A stretch of DNA of 6,135 bases from contig JAABPS010000176.1 of assembly GCA_011391835.1 (NCBI GenBank), positions 1 to 6,135 on the forward strand, given 5' to 3'. The stretch is from Desulfobacteraceae bacterium. Its GTDB lineage: Bacteria; Desulfobacterota; Desulfobacteria; Desulfobacterales; JAABPS01. Shown here piece by piece: positions 1 through 5,597 of this stretch (the first letter of the stretch is position 1; every line of letters begins with the position of its first letter). Under the pieces are notes generated by a model, which saw only the letters and a program-made list of their open reading frames with translations, made no database searches and was not told where the DNA came from. Both the position numbers and the translations under genes were made by a program.

Positions 1-570
1 TTCTTGTTTACTTCCAAATCCCCAGAGTACACCCACGCAAAAACATCCAGTTGATTTACCGGCAATCATATCAATAGACCGGTCGCCGATCATTATAATA
101 TCCTGGGCTATGTCATGGCTGTTTTCTTTTTCCTTGATTTCTTCAAGAAGTTCAGCTTTTTTGCGAATGGATCCGCCTCCTAAAATCTGTTTAAAATAAT
201 GAGAGATGCCAAAATAGTCTGCTACAGATAGTGCGATATCCTGTTTTTTGGTGGTTGCGATATACAGAGCATCCTGGGTTTGATTTAAATGGTGTAAAAC
301 ACCTTTCATTTCAGGATATAAAATATTTTCCTTATATCCGGTATCAGAATACTGCTTACGGAAAAGAGACACAGCCCTTTGAATTAAGTCATCATCTTGG
401 GTGTTTAATAAATCGGAAAAAATATCGATTAAAGATGGACCGATATATTTTGTGAGTTTTGAGCTGGGCAGTTTCGAGAGGCCAAGATTTTCAAGGGCGA
501 AGTTTAAAGAAGCGGTCACGCCTTGAGATGGGTCGCTGATAGTACCATCCAGATCAAAAACCAGAATCAT
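1..570 (-). CDS. HAD-superfamily phosphatase, phosphoglycolate phosphatase-like (C-terminus cut by window)
   Basis: The first 190 residues are visible and the frame is still open at the window edge. It is a cytoplasmic haloacid-dehalogenase hydrolase that removes phosphate from a small metabolite through an aspartyl-phosphate intermediate. Motif I is DLDGT with nucleophile D6 and acid/base D8. Motif II is T106 in IATTK, motif III is K137/K138 in RKKAELL, and motif IV is GDRSID with D163 and D167. Residues of about 15-85 between motifs I and II form a helical C1 cap, as in subfamily IA (Gph/PpaX type). The tail GVLWGFGSKQE is typical of that group, so only about 20-25 residues should be missing. 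Its ATG overlaps the stop of the upstream GST-like gene (ATGA, 567-570), which suggests translational coupling. The substrate cannot be read from sequence: phosphoglycolate, a nucleotide or pyrophosphate are all possible. Confidence 0.92.
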   Translation of the reverse strand, partial: MILVFDLDGTISDPSQGVTASLNFALENLGLSKLPSSKLTKYIGPSLIDIFSDLLNTQDDDLIQRAVSLFRKQYSDTGYKENILYPEMKGVLHHLNQTQDALYIATTKKQDIALSVADYFGISHYFKQILGGGSIRKKAELLEEIKEKENSHDIAQDIIMIGDRSIDMIAGKSTGCFCVGVLWGFGSKQE

Positions 571-1226
571 AGCTTAATCTCGGCAAATTCGAGGATTTCT
601 TTTTCCTGACGGGCAGCCTCTTTCCACTGTACCATATGCGGAAGTGAAAGCATGGATTGGGTGTATTCTTTTTCAAATCCGTTGAGTAAAACACCATAGG
701 TGTCGAAACGAAATACAACCGGCGCAAACATGGCATCTGCAATACAAAACGCACCAAACAACCAGGGGCCTTTTTGTGAAAAACGTTCCCTGCAATATTT
801 CCATACAGCCTTGATCCGGTCAATATCCTTCAGGGCGGCGGATGAAGGCGAAAAACCGGTGAATTTCTTTCGGCAGTTCATGGGTAAATCTTCCCGAAGT
901 TCAAAAAAACTTGAATGAATTTCAGCGCTTACAGATCGTGCCACTGCCCTGGCCTGAGGATCTGCAGGCCATCCGTGGCAATCCGGATATTTTTCAGCAA
1001 TATACTCAAGAATGGCCAGGGAGTCCCAGATAATACGATTCTTATCAAGGAGTACGGGGACTTTATGGTTTGAAAAATAAGGCTCCAGCTGCGCTTTTGT
1101 CTGATCTGTATCCAGGGCTATCCGTTTTTCAGTAAACTCAATGCCAGCAGTTTTCATAAAAATCCAGGGCCGTAATGACCAGGATGAATAGTTTTTATTT
1201 CCAATGATAAGGGTTAATTCAGACAT
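567..1226 (-). CDS. Glutathione S-transferase family protein
   Basis: This 219-residue protein has the usual length of a soluble GST. The N-terminal thioredoxin-fold domain (about 1-82) has the active-site region NYSSWSLRPW with candidate catalytic Ser14/Ser15. It also has the cis-proline segment KVPVL (P57) and the glutathione-binding D68-S69 in WDSLAI. The helical domain (about 90-215) contains GAFCIADAMFAPVVFRF, the conserved core after the N-capping box. The capping residue, normally Ser or Thr, is Cys161 here, with Asp164 kept. The class looks like the bacterial zeta/maleylacetoacetate-isomerase-like group, but the substrate is unknown. Start: AAAGGA at 1233-1238 lies 6 nt before the ATG. 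It sits 43 nt after the acyltransferase gene and overlaps the HAD phosphatase gene by 4 nt, so it is probably in the same operon. Glutathione itself may be absent in the host, in which case another thiol could be used (inference). Confidence 0.93.
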   Translation of the reverse strand: MSELTLIIGNKNYSSWSLRPWIFMKTAGIEFTEKRIALDTDQTKAQLEPYFSNHKVPVLLDKNRIIWDSLAILEYIAEKYPDCHGWPADPQARAVARSVSAEIHSSFFELREDLPMNCRKKFTGFSPSSAALKDIDRIKAVWKYCRERFSQKGPWLFGAFCIADAMFAPVVFRFDTYGVLLNGFEKEYTQSMLSLPHMVQWKEAARQEKEILEFAEIKL

Positions 1227-1269
1227 AGGCTATCCTTTTATGATGTGTTAAAAAAGGGCAATTAAAAAA

Positions 1270-2163
1270 CTATTCGCCGGCTTTTAACTGTTCAAGTGTG
1301 TTGTCCTTGTTTTTCCATAGCTCATTAATCCACTCTTGAAAATTGCGCATAAAGAATTCATTTTCAACATAATTTCCTTTAATTACATCCGTGATGTTAA
1401 TGTGGTTGATCCTGACAGAAACACCCGAAATTCTACCACATAGAAAATCCCACAGCCCTTTGGCCTCCGGCGTGTAGGATATTGTAACGTCTAAAATAGT
1501 TGAAAGCTGATCCCCCATAGCTGAAAGCACAAATGCAACGCCGCCGGCTTTGGGTCTTAGCAGATGTTTGTAAGGAGATTGCTGCTGTTTATGTTTATCC
1601 GGCGTAAAACGCGTGCCTTCCACAAAATTCATAATCGAAACCGGCACATCTTTGAATCGTTCACAGGATTTTCTGGTGGTCTCGATATCTTTTCCTTTGA
1701 GATCCGGCCTTTTTTCAAGCAATTTTTTTGAATAGCGTTTCATGTAAGGGTAATCAAGGGCATACCATACAAAGTTAAAGATCGGAAGCCAGGCCAGCTG
1801 GCGCTTCAAAAAAAACCTGAAATAGGGAATCCGGTTGTTGAAAACGAACAGCAGAACAACGATATCCACCCAGCTTTGATGATTTGATAGAACCAGGTAC
1901 CATTTTCCCATGCTAAGATTATTATCGCCTTTTACATCAAATTTAAGATTGTGAAGCAGTGAATAGAGGATTTTATTGCATGACGCCCATCGGGTGCAGA
2001 TGAAATTCAGAACACTGTCAATGGGTTTGCGGACATCACGTATGGGTAAAACGATCTTTATGACGGCAAATGGCAATAATAAAATAACCCAGAATAGAAG
2101 GTTAAAAATGAGTAAAATAATACCTATAATGCCTTTTATCCTTCCCGGTAAAAAACTTAACAT
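1270..2163 (-). CDS. yihG: YihG-like membrane 1-acylglycerol-3-phosphate acyltransferase (PlsC superfamily)
   Basis: This 297-residue inner-membrane acyltransferase probably moves a fatty acyl group onto lysophosphatidic acid or a related lysophospholipid. Residues 10-40 are strongly hydrophobic, one long or two short membrane segments. Motif I is NHQSWVD with the H95-x4-D100 catalytic pair. Motif II lies around KRQLAW (121-125), motif III is FVEGTRFT (180-187), and motif IV includes RPKAGG (P204). From memory it resembles E. coli YihG along its full length, including the MKRYSKK, GKDIETTRKSCERF and C-terminal FQEWINELWKNKD segments, so it is closer to YihG than to canonical PlsC of about 240 residues. 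Start: AAAAGGA begins 7 nt upstream of the ATG at 2163. The gene overlaps the upstream Cys-cluster membrane protein gene by 7 nt, suggesting coupled translation. A second ATG at 2165-2167 is out of frame. Confidence 0.93.
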   Translation of the reverse strand: MLSFLPGRIKGIIGIILLIFNLLFWVILLLPFAVIKIVLPIRDVRKPIDSVLNFICTRWASCNKILYSLLHNLKFDVKGDNNLSMGKWYLVLSNHQSWVDIVVLLFVFNNRIPYFRFFLKRQLAWLPIFNFVWYALDYPYMKRYSKKLLEKRPDLKGKDIETTRKSCERFKDVPVSIMNFVEGTRFTPDKHKQQQSPYKHLLRPKAGGVAFVLSAMGDQLSTILDVTISYTPEAKGLWDFLCGRISGVSVRINHINITDVIKGNYVENEFFMRNFQEWINELWKNKDNTLEQLKAGE

Positions 2164-2609
2164 TCATTTATCCTTTTAGATTTCGGATTAACTGGGCATT
2201 TTGCATTTTTGCACTCTTTGCATACAAAGAGTAAAATTTCTGCGGTTCCAATAAGCAGTAAAAGCCAGAAAACCAAAAACAATATTTTATACTTCCACAG
2301 CCAATACTGAGGAAAGAAGATTATTATGGCCAAAGCGATGACAGTGGCAAGTATATCTAAAGCTAAATATGTATCTGATGGCCGTTTCGGGAAAAGAGAT
2401 GTCAGCTTACCCGGCAGCACATGACCGCAGGAATCCAGCCTGCATGGGCATTTTAAACAATAGAAATACACTACACAGCCAAAAGCAAAAATCGTTATTG
2501 CGATATAGATAAGCGCTTGTACGACAGATGTAAAAGATATGGCCACAATGCCGATGACAATTGAAATAACAATAAGTACCAGGCTAAACACTCCGTGAAA
2601 TAGATTCAT
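2157..2609 (-). CDS. Four-helix membrane protein with two cysteine clusters, function unknown
   Basis: I do not recognise a named family for this 150-residue protein. Four hydrophobic segments lie at about 8-27, 29-50, 84-100 and 108-129. Directly after helix 2 is CLKCPCRLDSCGH (Cys51, 54, 56, 61 and His63). Directly after helix 4 is CKECKNAKC (Cys130, 133, 138), and the last residue, Cys150, is also Cys. Lys/Arg residues follow both clusters (68-76 and 131-146), so by the positive-inside rule both should face the cytoplasm, where they could form one metal or Fe-S site or a thiol relay (inference). There is no signal peptide and no known transporter or oxidoreductase signature. AGGA at 2617-2620 lies 7 nt before the ATG. 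The 7-nt overlap with the YihG-like acyltransferase gene suggests a linked role in the membrane, but this is only positional. Confidence 0.85.
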   Translation of the reverse strand: MNLFHGVFSLVLIVISIVIGIVAISFTSVVQALIYIAITIFAFGCVVYFYCLKCPCRLDSCGHVLPGKLTSLFPKRPSDTYLALDILATVIALAIIIFFPQYWLWKYKILFLVFWLLLLIGTAEILLFVCKECKNAKCPVNPKSKRINEC

Positions 2610-2616
2610 GTTGTAA

Positions 2617-2692
2617 TCCTTTTTTTTAATTTTAAAACAATCCGCTCTGGATGCTTAGTACAAATTATACTTCGCTAAGGGGAAGAACTAAA
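2617..2692 (-). promoter_or_regulatory. Candidate sigma-70 promoter and RBS for the 2609-1 gene block
   Basis: On the minus strand a perfect -10 hexamer TATAAT lies at 2669-2664. With a 17-nt spacer, the -35 position (2692-2687) reads TTTAGT, only 3 of 6 matches, and it falls inside the 3' end of the L,D-transpeptidase-like gene. The predicted start is near 2656, giving a leader of about 45 nt with an A-rich stretch and AGGA at 2617-2620 before the ATG at 2609. No terminator hairpin is seen between the two genes, so read-through from upstream is also possible. Confidence 0.35.
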
Positions 2693-3403
2693 CACATATT
2701 TTTTGTTTTTTGCCGCAACATGTGGCGGAATGTGTCCGTTATTTTCAAAAAAATCATACCCTTGTTTTAAATTTTGCCAAAATTCGTACCATGGTGAATG
2801 CCGATGGTGAGTCATATTTTCAGCGGTCATTCGAAACGGAAAAATATGAACTTTGAACGATTGTTGGTTATTTTTCAATGCGGATACAATAAGGGCAAAA
2901 ATTTCCTCAATACCCGTATCTGTCATAGCATAACACCCAATGGATACACAACTGCCATGAACCATCAGCGCAGCGCCTGTTCGGCCATGCGCCCGGTCAT
3001 ACGCGTTTGGATATCCAAGATTAAATGAAAGATGAAATTCACTTTGCGGATTTATCTGGATGGGCGCAATGGAATAAAACCCTTCCGGCGCCTGCCCGTC
3101 GCCCTGTCTGGTTTTCGGGCCCAGGCCACCCCATCCGTATGTGCAGATGGCATAGGTTTTAAATAGCTTGAACTGATTTTTATCTTTTATCCACAGCTCA
3201 AGCTCCTTTGAATCTTTAAATATACGGATAAATATGGGATCGCCATATCTGAGCCCTGATTGCGCCAGTTCGTTTTTTAGAGCAGGTTCAACGCGCGATA
3301 TAGCTTCCCTGGAGCGGGGACTGGAAGGAACATCTGCTGCTTCAGAAACTATGGGTAAAAGAGTGATCGTAAGAAACAGAAGAAGAAAAATGCGCTTAGT
3401 CAT
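2675..3403 (-). CDS. dpaA: Exported YafK/DpaA-type L,D-transpeptidase-fold enzyme
   Basis: This 242-residue protein has a signal peptide (KR, then hydrophobic 5-19, likely cut after about A22/A23) and so acts in the periplasm. The YkuD-type catalytic domain covers about 55-190. It includes GGLGPKTRQGDGQAPEGFY (92-110), NLGYPNAYDRAHG (128-140), and the active site MVHGSCVSIGCYAM with H149 and the likely nucleophile C157, plus a second Cys, C152. The C-terminal part (FPFRMTAENM, WYEFWQNLKQGYDFFE) matches the YafK family rather than classic LdtA-E enzymes. E. coli DpaA (YafK/LdtF) cuts the link between Braun lipoprotein and peptidoglycan rather than making cross-links, so that is the likely role, but the substrate here is inferred. 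Unusually there is no good ribosome site: only GGTAAG about 9 nt upstream. The gene starts 32 nt after the VOC gene. Confidence 0.92.
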   Translation of the reverse strand: MTKRIFLLLFLTITLLPIVSEAADVPSSPRSREAISRVEPALKNELAQSGLRYGDPIFIRIFKDSKELELWIKDKNQFKLFKTYAICTYGWGGLGPKTRQGDGQAPEGFYSIAPIQINPQSEFHLSFNLGYPNAYDRAHGRTGAALMVHGSCVSIGCYAMTDTGIEEIFALIVSALKNNQQSFKVHIFPFRMTAENMTHHRHSPWYEFWQNLKQGYDFFENNGHIPPHVAAKNKKYVFSSSP

Positions 3404-3435
3404 AGATGATGGCTTACCCGGGCAAATGGCGATGT

Positions 3436-4017
3436 TTATTTTTTCCCATGAAACAGCTCACTGCCTGCTCCGGGGAAAATCTTTCTTTCTGACTCAGGGA
3501 TCGGTGATTCCGGTTCCGGCCAGACATCGGGCCGGCGATCCGGCCCTTGTTTTGCGGCTTGAGAGGGGGCGATGTCTTTCATTTGCGGATGTTTACGGAT
3601 ATCGATGGCTTCTACCATGCAGGAAAATTCAATGGGGATGCCATTGGGATCATGGGAATAAATGGAGTAGATAAATCCATGGTCAATCATATCAGATACC
3701 GCAAATCCAGCGGCGTCCAATCTGGCTGCGATATCCCACAGATCTTCCTGTGTTTGAACGCCAAAGGATACATGGTCGAAAACAAAGGGGCCCTTTACAG
3801 GAAGCCCATGGGTCTTTTTGGCTACAGGTTCCACATCCGGCCATTCAAAGAAAGCCAGCAGGTCTGTGTCTGAAATCTGGAAGAAATAATGCCTGTATCC
3901 AGGTTTTCCAAGACCGGCAACCAGCCGCATGCCCAGCAGATCCCGCCAGAACCGGATGGTTTCGTCCATATTTCCTGTAGCCATAGCCAGATGATTGATT
4001 CCAGTGAACTTGGGCAT
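3436..4017 (-). CDS. VOC-family metalloprotein (glyoxalase/extradiol dioxygenase fold)
   Basis: This 193-residue cytoplasmic protein has two beta-alpha-beta-beta-beta modules. Module 1 starts at INHLAMATGNMDETIRFWRD and module 2 at FDHVSFGVQ. The four expected metal ligands are all present: H9, E58 (FFEW), H82 (FDHVSF) and E130 (IPIEFS). It is therefore probably an active divalent-metal enzyme (lyase, isomerase or dioxygenase), but the substrate cannot be told. DPNGIPIEF is a common dioxygenase/glyoxalase motif. Residues 135-193 form a polar, Pro-rich tail (RRPDVWPEPESPIPESE) beyond the fold. The reading frame is open up to an ATG at 4095, but that would overlap the upstream gene by 74 nt and add a tail without homology. 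The ATG at 4017, 4 nt after the upstream TAA and just before the conserved fold, is preferred. The SD is weak, so re-initiation from the upstream stop is likely. Confidence 0.88.
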   Translation of the reverse strand: MPKFTGINHLAMATGNMDETIRFWRDLLGMRLVAGLGKPGYRHYFFQISDTDLLAFFEWPDVEPVAKKTHGLPVKGPFVFDHVSFGVQTQEDLWDIAARLDAAGFAVSDMIDHGFIYSIYSHDPNGIPIEFSCMVEAIDIRKHPQMKDIAPSQAAKQGPDRRPDVWPEPESPIPESERKIFPGAGSELFHGKK

Positions 4018-4021
4018 AGGG

Positions 4022-4573
4022 TTAATACTTTCCCATCTCCAGCACAGCCTGTGCGAGCTCTTTAAATGTATCTGTTTTTTCTGGGGACAGAACAACTGCT
4101 TTAATGGTTACATAATACGTGTTGCCTGCACCTCCTGAGCAGGGGGGCATATACGCGCCGGGTTCATCCCAGCCGGGCGACTGATGAGGGGCAATGATAA
4201 AAAAACCTTCCGGCAGTTTAAAGGAATGGCCGGGTACAGAAGCAATGGTAACTTCTTTTGTTCCTGCGGAAATTTTATAACCGATTTTACCATGACCGCC
4301 GTTATCCATGGGAGGCCAGCTTCGATCGCTATATTCCATTACAATGGCATTGGCTTCTGCCGGAATCCCTTGAACAAACAGCCGGGGAGTGGATGGATCC
4401 GTGCCGCCGAATTTTTTGCACTGCTGTCCCTTGGGAACGGTTATGCCATTCCATTTGGCATCTGCAAAAGAGGCCTTAAATGTGTCCGTTGAAGCGCCAG
4501 TCGCCGTGCCGCTGAAAACCAGGGGTAGTAATGCAATTAAAAAGGTTACCATGAAAAAAGTAATGTTTTTCAT
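4022..4573 (-). CDS. Exported PEBP/YbhB-like (Raf kinase inhibitor-like) protein
   Basis: This 183-residue protein has a Sec signal peptide (hydrophobic 5-20, cleavage probably between about 24 and 28), so it is periplasmic. The mature part resembles bacterial phosphatidylethanolamine-binding-like proteins. It has VPKGQQCKKFGGTDPSTPRL (compare the usual Cys-Gly...SP-L), IVMEYSDRSWPP around D83 (the ligand-pocket Asp region), a GH pair at 93-94, and GWDEPGAYMPPCSGGAGNTYYVTIKAV matching the GY-x-PPCPP...HrY-x-f segment. The match is diverged: the second pocket motif is incomplete. Cys52 and Cys145 could form a disulfide (inference). The family's molecular role in bacteria is unclear. A GTG at 4576 also opens the frame, but AGGAG at 4581-4585 is 7 nt from the ATG and only 4 nt from the GTG. 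It is probably first in an operon with the VOC and YafK-like genes. Confidence 0.72.
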   Translation of the reverse strand: MKNITFFMVTFLIALLPLVFSGTATGASTDTFKASFADAKWNGITVPKGQQCKKFGGTDPSTPRLFVQGIPAEANAIVMEYSDRSWPPMDNGGHGKIGYKISAGTKEVTIASVPGHSFKLPEGFFIIAPHQSPGWDEPGAYMPPCSGGAGNTYYVTIKAVVLSPEKTDTFKELAQAVLEMGKY

Positions 4574-4580
4574 CACTCGT

Positions 4581-4585
4581 CTCCT
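4581..4585 (-). promoter_or_regulatory. Ribosome binding site choosing ATG over GTG
   Basis: AGGAG on the minus strand precedes adjacent GTG and ATG codons. The distance is 7 nt to the ATG at 4573 and 4 nt to the GTG at 4576, which favours the ATG. Confidence 0.65.
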
Positions 4586-4619
4586 GAAGTATACGTTAAA
4601 AGAAAAATGATGAGCCGAA

Positions 4620-4647
4620 AAAATAGAGATGGATGTTCATGTGTAAA
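4620..4647 (-). promoter_or_regulatory. Candidate promoter of the PEBP-VOC-YafK genes
   Basis: On the minus strand TTTACA (4647-4642, 5 of 6 matches to TTGACA) is followed after 16 nt by TATTTT (4625-4620, 4 of 6). Transcription would start near 4613, about 40 nt before the ATG at 4573. The site is in the 91-nt gap after the CPFCG gene. The -35 box overlaps a small hairpin at 4643-4660. Confidence 0.4.
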
Positions 4648-4664
4648 GCAACTGCCTTACCATG

Positions 4665-4868
4665 TCACTCAAAATTAACTGCCTTTTTTTCTATCAGAGC
4701 GGTTCCGCAAAAAGGGCAATATTTGATTTGCACCGTATTGGTATCGTCGCAACCGGAAATAAATCCGTCCTTATTTATCACAGGGATACACATGGAGGAG
4801 GCATAATCCTGATGCTCTTTCATGCCAGCGCATATATGACCCAGAACTTTCCAGTTTTCATGAACCAT
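4665..4868 (-). CDS. Small Cys-rich protein with a CPFCG knuckle, function unknown
   Basis: This 67-residue protein is probably cytoplasmic. It holds C13, C27, C40 and the pair C51-P-F-C54-G, with H11 and H19 as further possible ligands. The C-terminal IKYCPFCGTALIE looks like half of a zinc ribbon. The usual first CxxC is missing, so if zinc is bound, C27/C40 or C13/H19 must complete the site (inference). I do not recognise a functional family. The frame is open to an ATG at 4910, but that lies inside the left arm of an inverted repeat and has no SD. The ATG at 4868 has AGGA 7 nt upstream, preceded by a second AGGAG, and starts just before the conserved-looking WKVLGHICAGMKEH. It is separated from the YeeE pair by 203 nt and from the PEBP gene by 91 nt, so it may be its own transcript. 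Confidence 0.75.
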   Translation of the reverse strand: MVHENWKVLGHICAGMKEHQDYASSMCIPVINKDGFISGCDDTNTVQIKYCPFCGTALIEKKAVNFE

Positions 4869-4875
4869 TATGATT

Positions 4876-4885
4876 TCCTGCTCCT
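4876..4885 (-). promoter_or_regulatory. Double SD deciding the start of the CPFCG protein
   Basis: Minus strand carries AGGAG (4885-4881) and AGGA (4879-4876). The second is 7 nt before the ATG at 4868. No SD precedes the upstream in-frame ATG at 4910. Confidence 0.6.
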
Positions 4886-4900
4886 GCCTCTTGAAATGAC

Positions 4901-4963
4901 GGGTTGACATCTGCTTTTTCTTAAGGCTGAGTATTTAGCCTTATTTTCAACAGATGTCAACCC
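4901..4963. repeat. Nested inverted repeat with perfect 13-bp outer arms
   Basis: GGGTTGACATCTG at 4901-4913 is exactly complementary to CAGATGTCAACCC at 4951-4963. Between them is a second perfect dyad, TAAGGCT (4922-4928) and AGCCTTA (4937-4943), extendable by a G-U and an A-U pair to a 4-nt loop. The structure could form a branched RNA hairpin or a cruciform. On the plus strand the inner hairpin is followed by TTATTTTC; on the minus strand no T-run follows. No target-site duplication is seen next to the arms. It could be an operator, a transcription barrier after the YeeE genes, or a very small repeated element. Confidence 0.85.
4932..4960 (-). promoter_or_regulatory. Possible promoter for the CPFCG gene inside the dyad
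   Basis: The right arm read on the minus strand gives a perfect -35 TTGACA (4960-4955). After 17 nt comes TAAATA (4937-4932), a poor -10 with 3 of 6 matches. A start near 4925 would give a leader of about 57 nt containing the other arm. The perfect -35 could be chance within the repeat. Confidence 0.25.
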
Positions 4964-5071
4964 ATCCCTAAGTCTCTGAATTCTCAGGCACACAATTGTA
5001 TGAACATCACCCTTTGAAAAGCGCACACAATATCAGGCAGACGTTCCTTTATTTGTTTTAGCAGGCGATGT

Positions 5072-5596
5072 TTAAATTTTTTTCTTCTCAAACCATTTGA
5101 AAAGTCCCAGTATAATAACAGCAAATATAACAATCACGATCCAGTGATTGATACCCAGGGCTTCAGGAATCGTAATTTTACCATAACTTCCCCAGGCAAT
5201 GACTGTGGATGTGAGTACAGGATACACTTCCGCATAAATGGCAGCGCCAACCAGCATTCCGATAATTCCCCAGATGGCATGCCATCTTCCTTCACCGAGC
5301 GCACCGGCAGCCGTACCAGGGCATAACCCCAGGATCGCCCAGCCAATGCCGAAAATCAATCCCCCGATAATTTGCGCCCCCAGACTGGTGCCTTTTGGGC
5401 CCAGGGAAATAATTCCCAAATCTTTAAACAGATAGATTCCCACCATGCCGACCAGAATGCCGGTGAGCATGATTTTAAGAATGGTCATATCAATAAGTCG
5501 AAGAAGGCCGACCTGCTTTTCAAAACGAAGGGCCTGGCCTTTTTGCAAAAAGAAACCAAAAAGAATACCGGTAACAAGACCCATGAGATTTTCCAT
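5072..5596 (-). CDS. YeeE/YedE family permease subunit, second half (Sulf_transp domain)
   Basis: This 174-residue inner-membrane protein has about five hydrophobic segments (1-17, 38-57, 74-98, 106-126, 151-168). Between them is the family signature GWAILGLCPGTAAGALGEGRWHAIWG with the conserved pore-type Cys92 in GLCPGT. In the full-length relative TsuA (YeeE), conserved cysteines pass thiosulfate through the membrane. Here the fold is split over two genes, and this one would supply one inverted half (inference). The substrate may be thiosulfate, another small sulfur compound or a selenium compound. Start: an open frame reaches 5647, but AGGAGG at 5605-5610 sits 8 nt before the ATG at 5596, which is 1 nt after the upstream TGA (TGATATG). 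That fits coupled translation and equal amounts of both halves. Confidence 0.92.
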   Translation of the reverse strand: MENLMGLVTGILFGFFLQKGQALRFEKQVGLLRLIDMTILKIMLTGILVGMVGIYLFKDLGIISLGPKGTSLGAQIIGGLIFGIGWAILGLCPGTAAGALGEGRWHAIWGIIGMLVGAAIYAEVYPVLTSTVIAWGSYGKITIPEALGINHWIVIVIFAVIILGLFKWFEKKKI

Positions 5597-5597
5597 A

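Larger units (their letters stand above)
4869..5071. other. 203-nt intergenic region
   Basis: Besides the nested dyad at 4901-4963, this gap holds a 9-nt direct repeat GCACACAAT (4988-4996 and 5023-5031, 35 nt apart) and short palindromes such as ACAATTGT (4993-5000). It also holds a CTGA/TCAG dyad (4976-4987). I see no coding frame, tRNA or classical terminator with a T-run after the YeeE-like gene on the minus strand. Confidence 0.7.

Noticed and set aside
554..823. 89-residue minus-strand frame within the GST gene
   Set aside because: Out-of-frame shadow of the GST coding sequence with no SD or domain.
1262..1287. AT-rich stem (TTAAAA/TTTTAA) at the end of the acyltransferase gene as a terminator
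   Set aside because: The stem has no GC pairs and overlaps the stop codon; the GST-like gene follows 43 nt later, which fits co-transcription.
3234..3674. 146-residue open frame on the plus strand
   Set aside because: It lies opposite the YafK-like and VOC genes, has no SD or family features, and the minus-strand frames carry clear catalytic motifs.
4018..4095. Longer N-terminus for the VOC protein from the ATG at 4095
   Set aside because: It would overlap the PEBP-like gene by 74 nt and add residues with no fold; the ATG at 4017 sits directly before the conserved first strand.
4643..4660. Hairpin GTAAGGC-AGTT-GCTTTAC as terminator of the CPFCG gene
   Set aside because: Only 7 bp with a G-U pair and no following T-run; it overlaps a candidate -35 box instead.
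4869..4910. Longer N-terminus for the CPFCG protein
   Set aside because: The ATG at 4910 lies in the inverted-repeat arm without an SD, and the extra residues are charged and low in information.
4901..4963. Nested dyad as a miniature transposable element
   Set aside because: No flanking target duplication and no second copy seen in the window; cannot be supported without a genome search.
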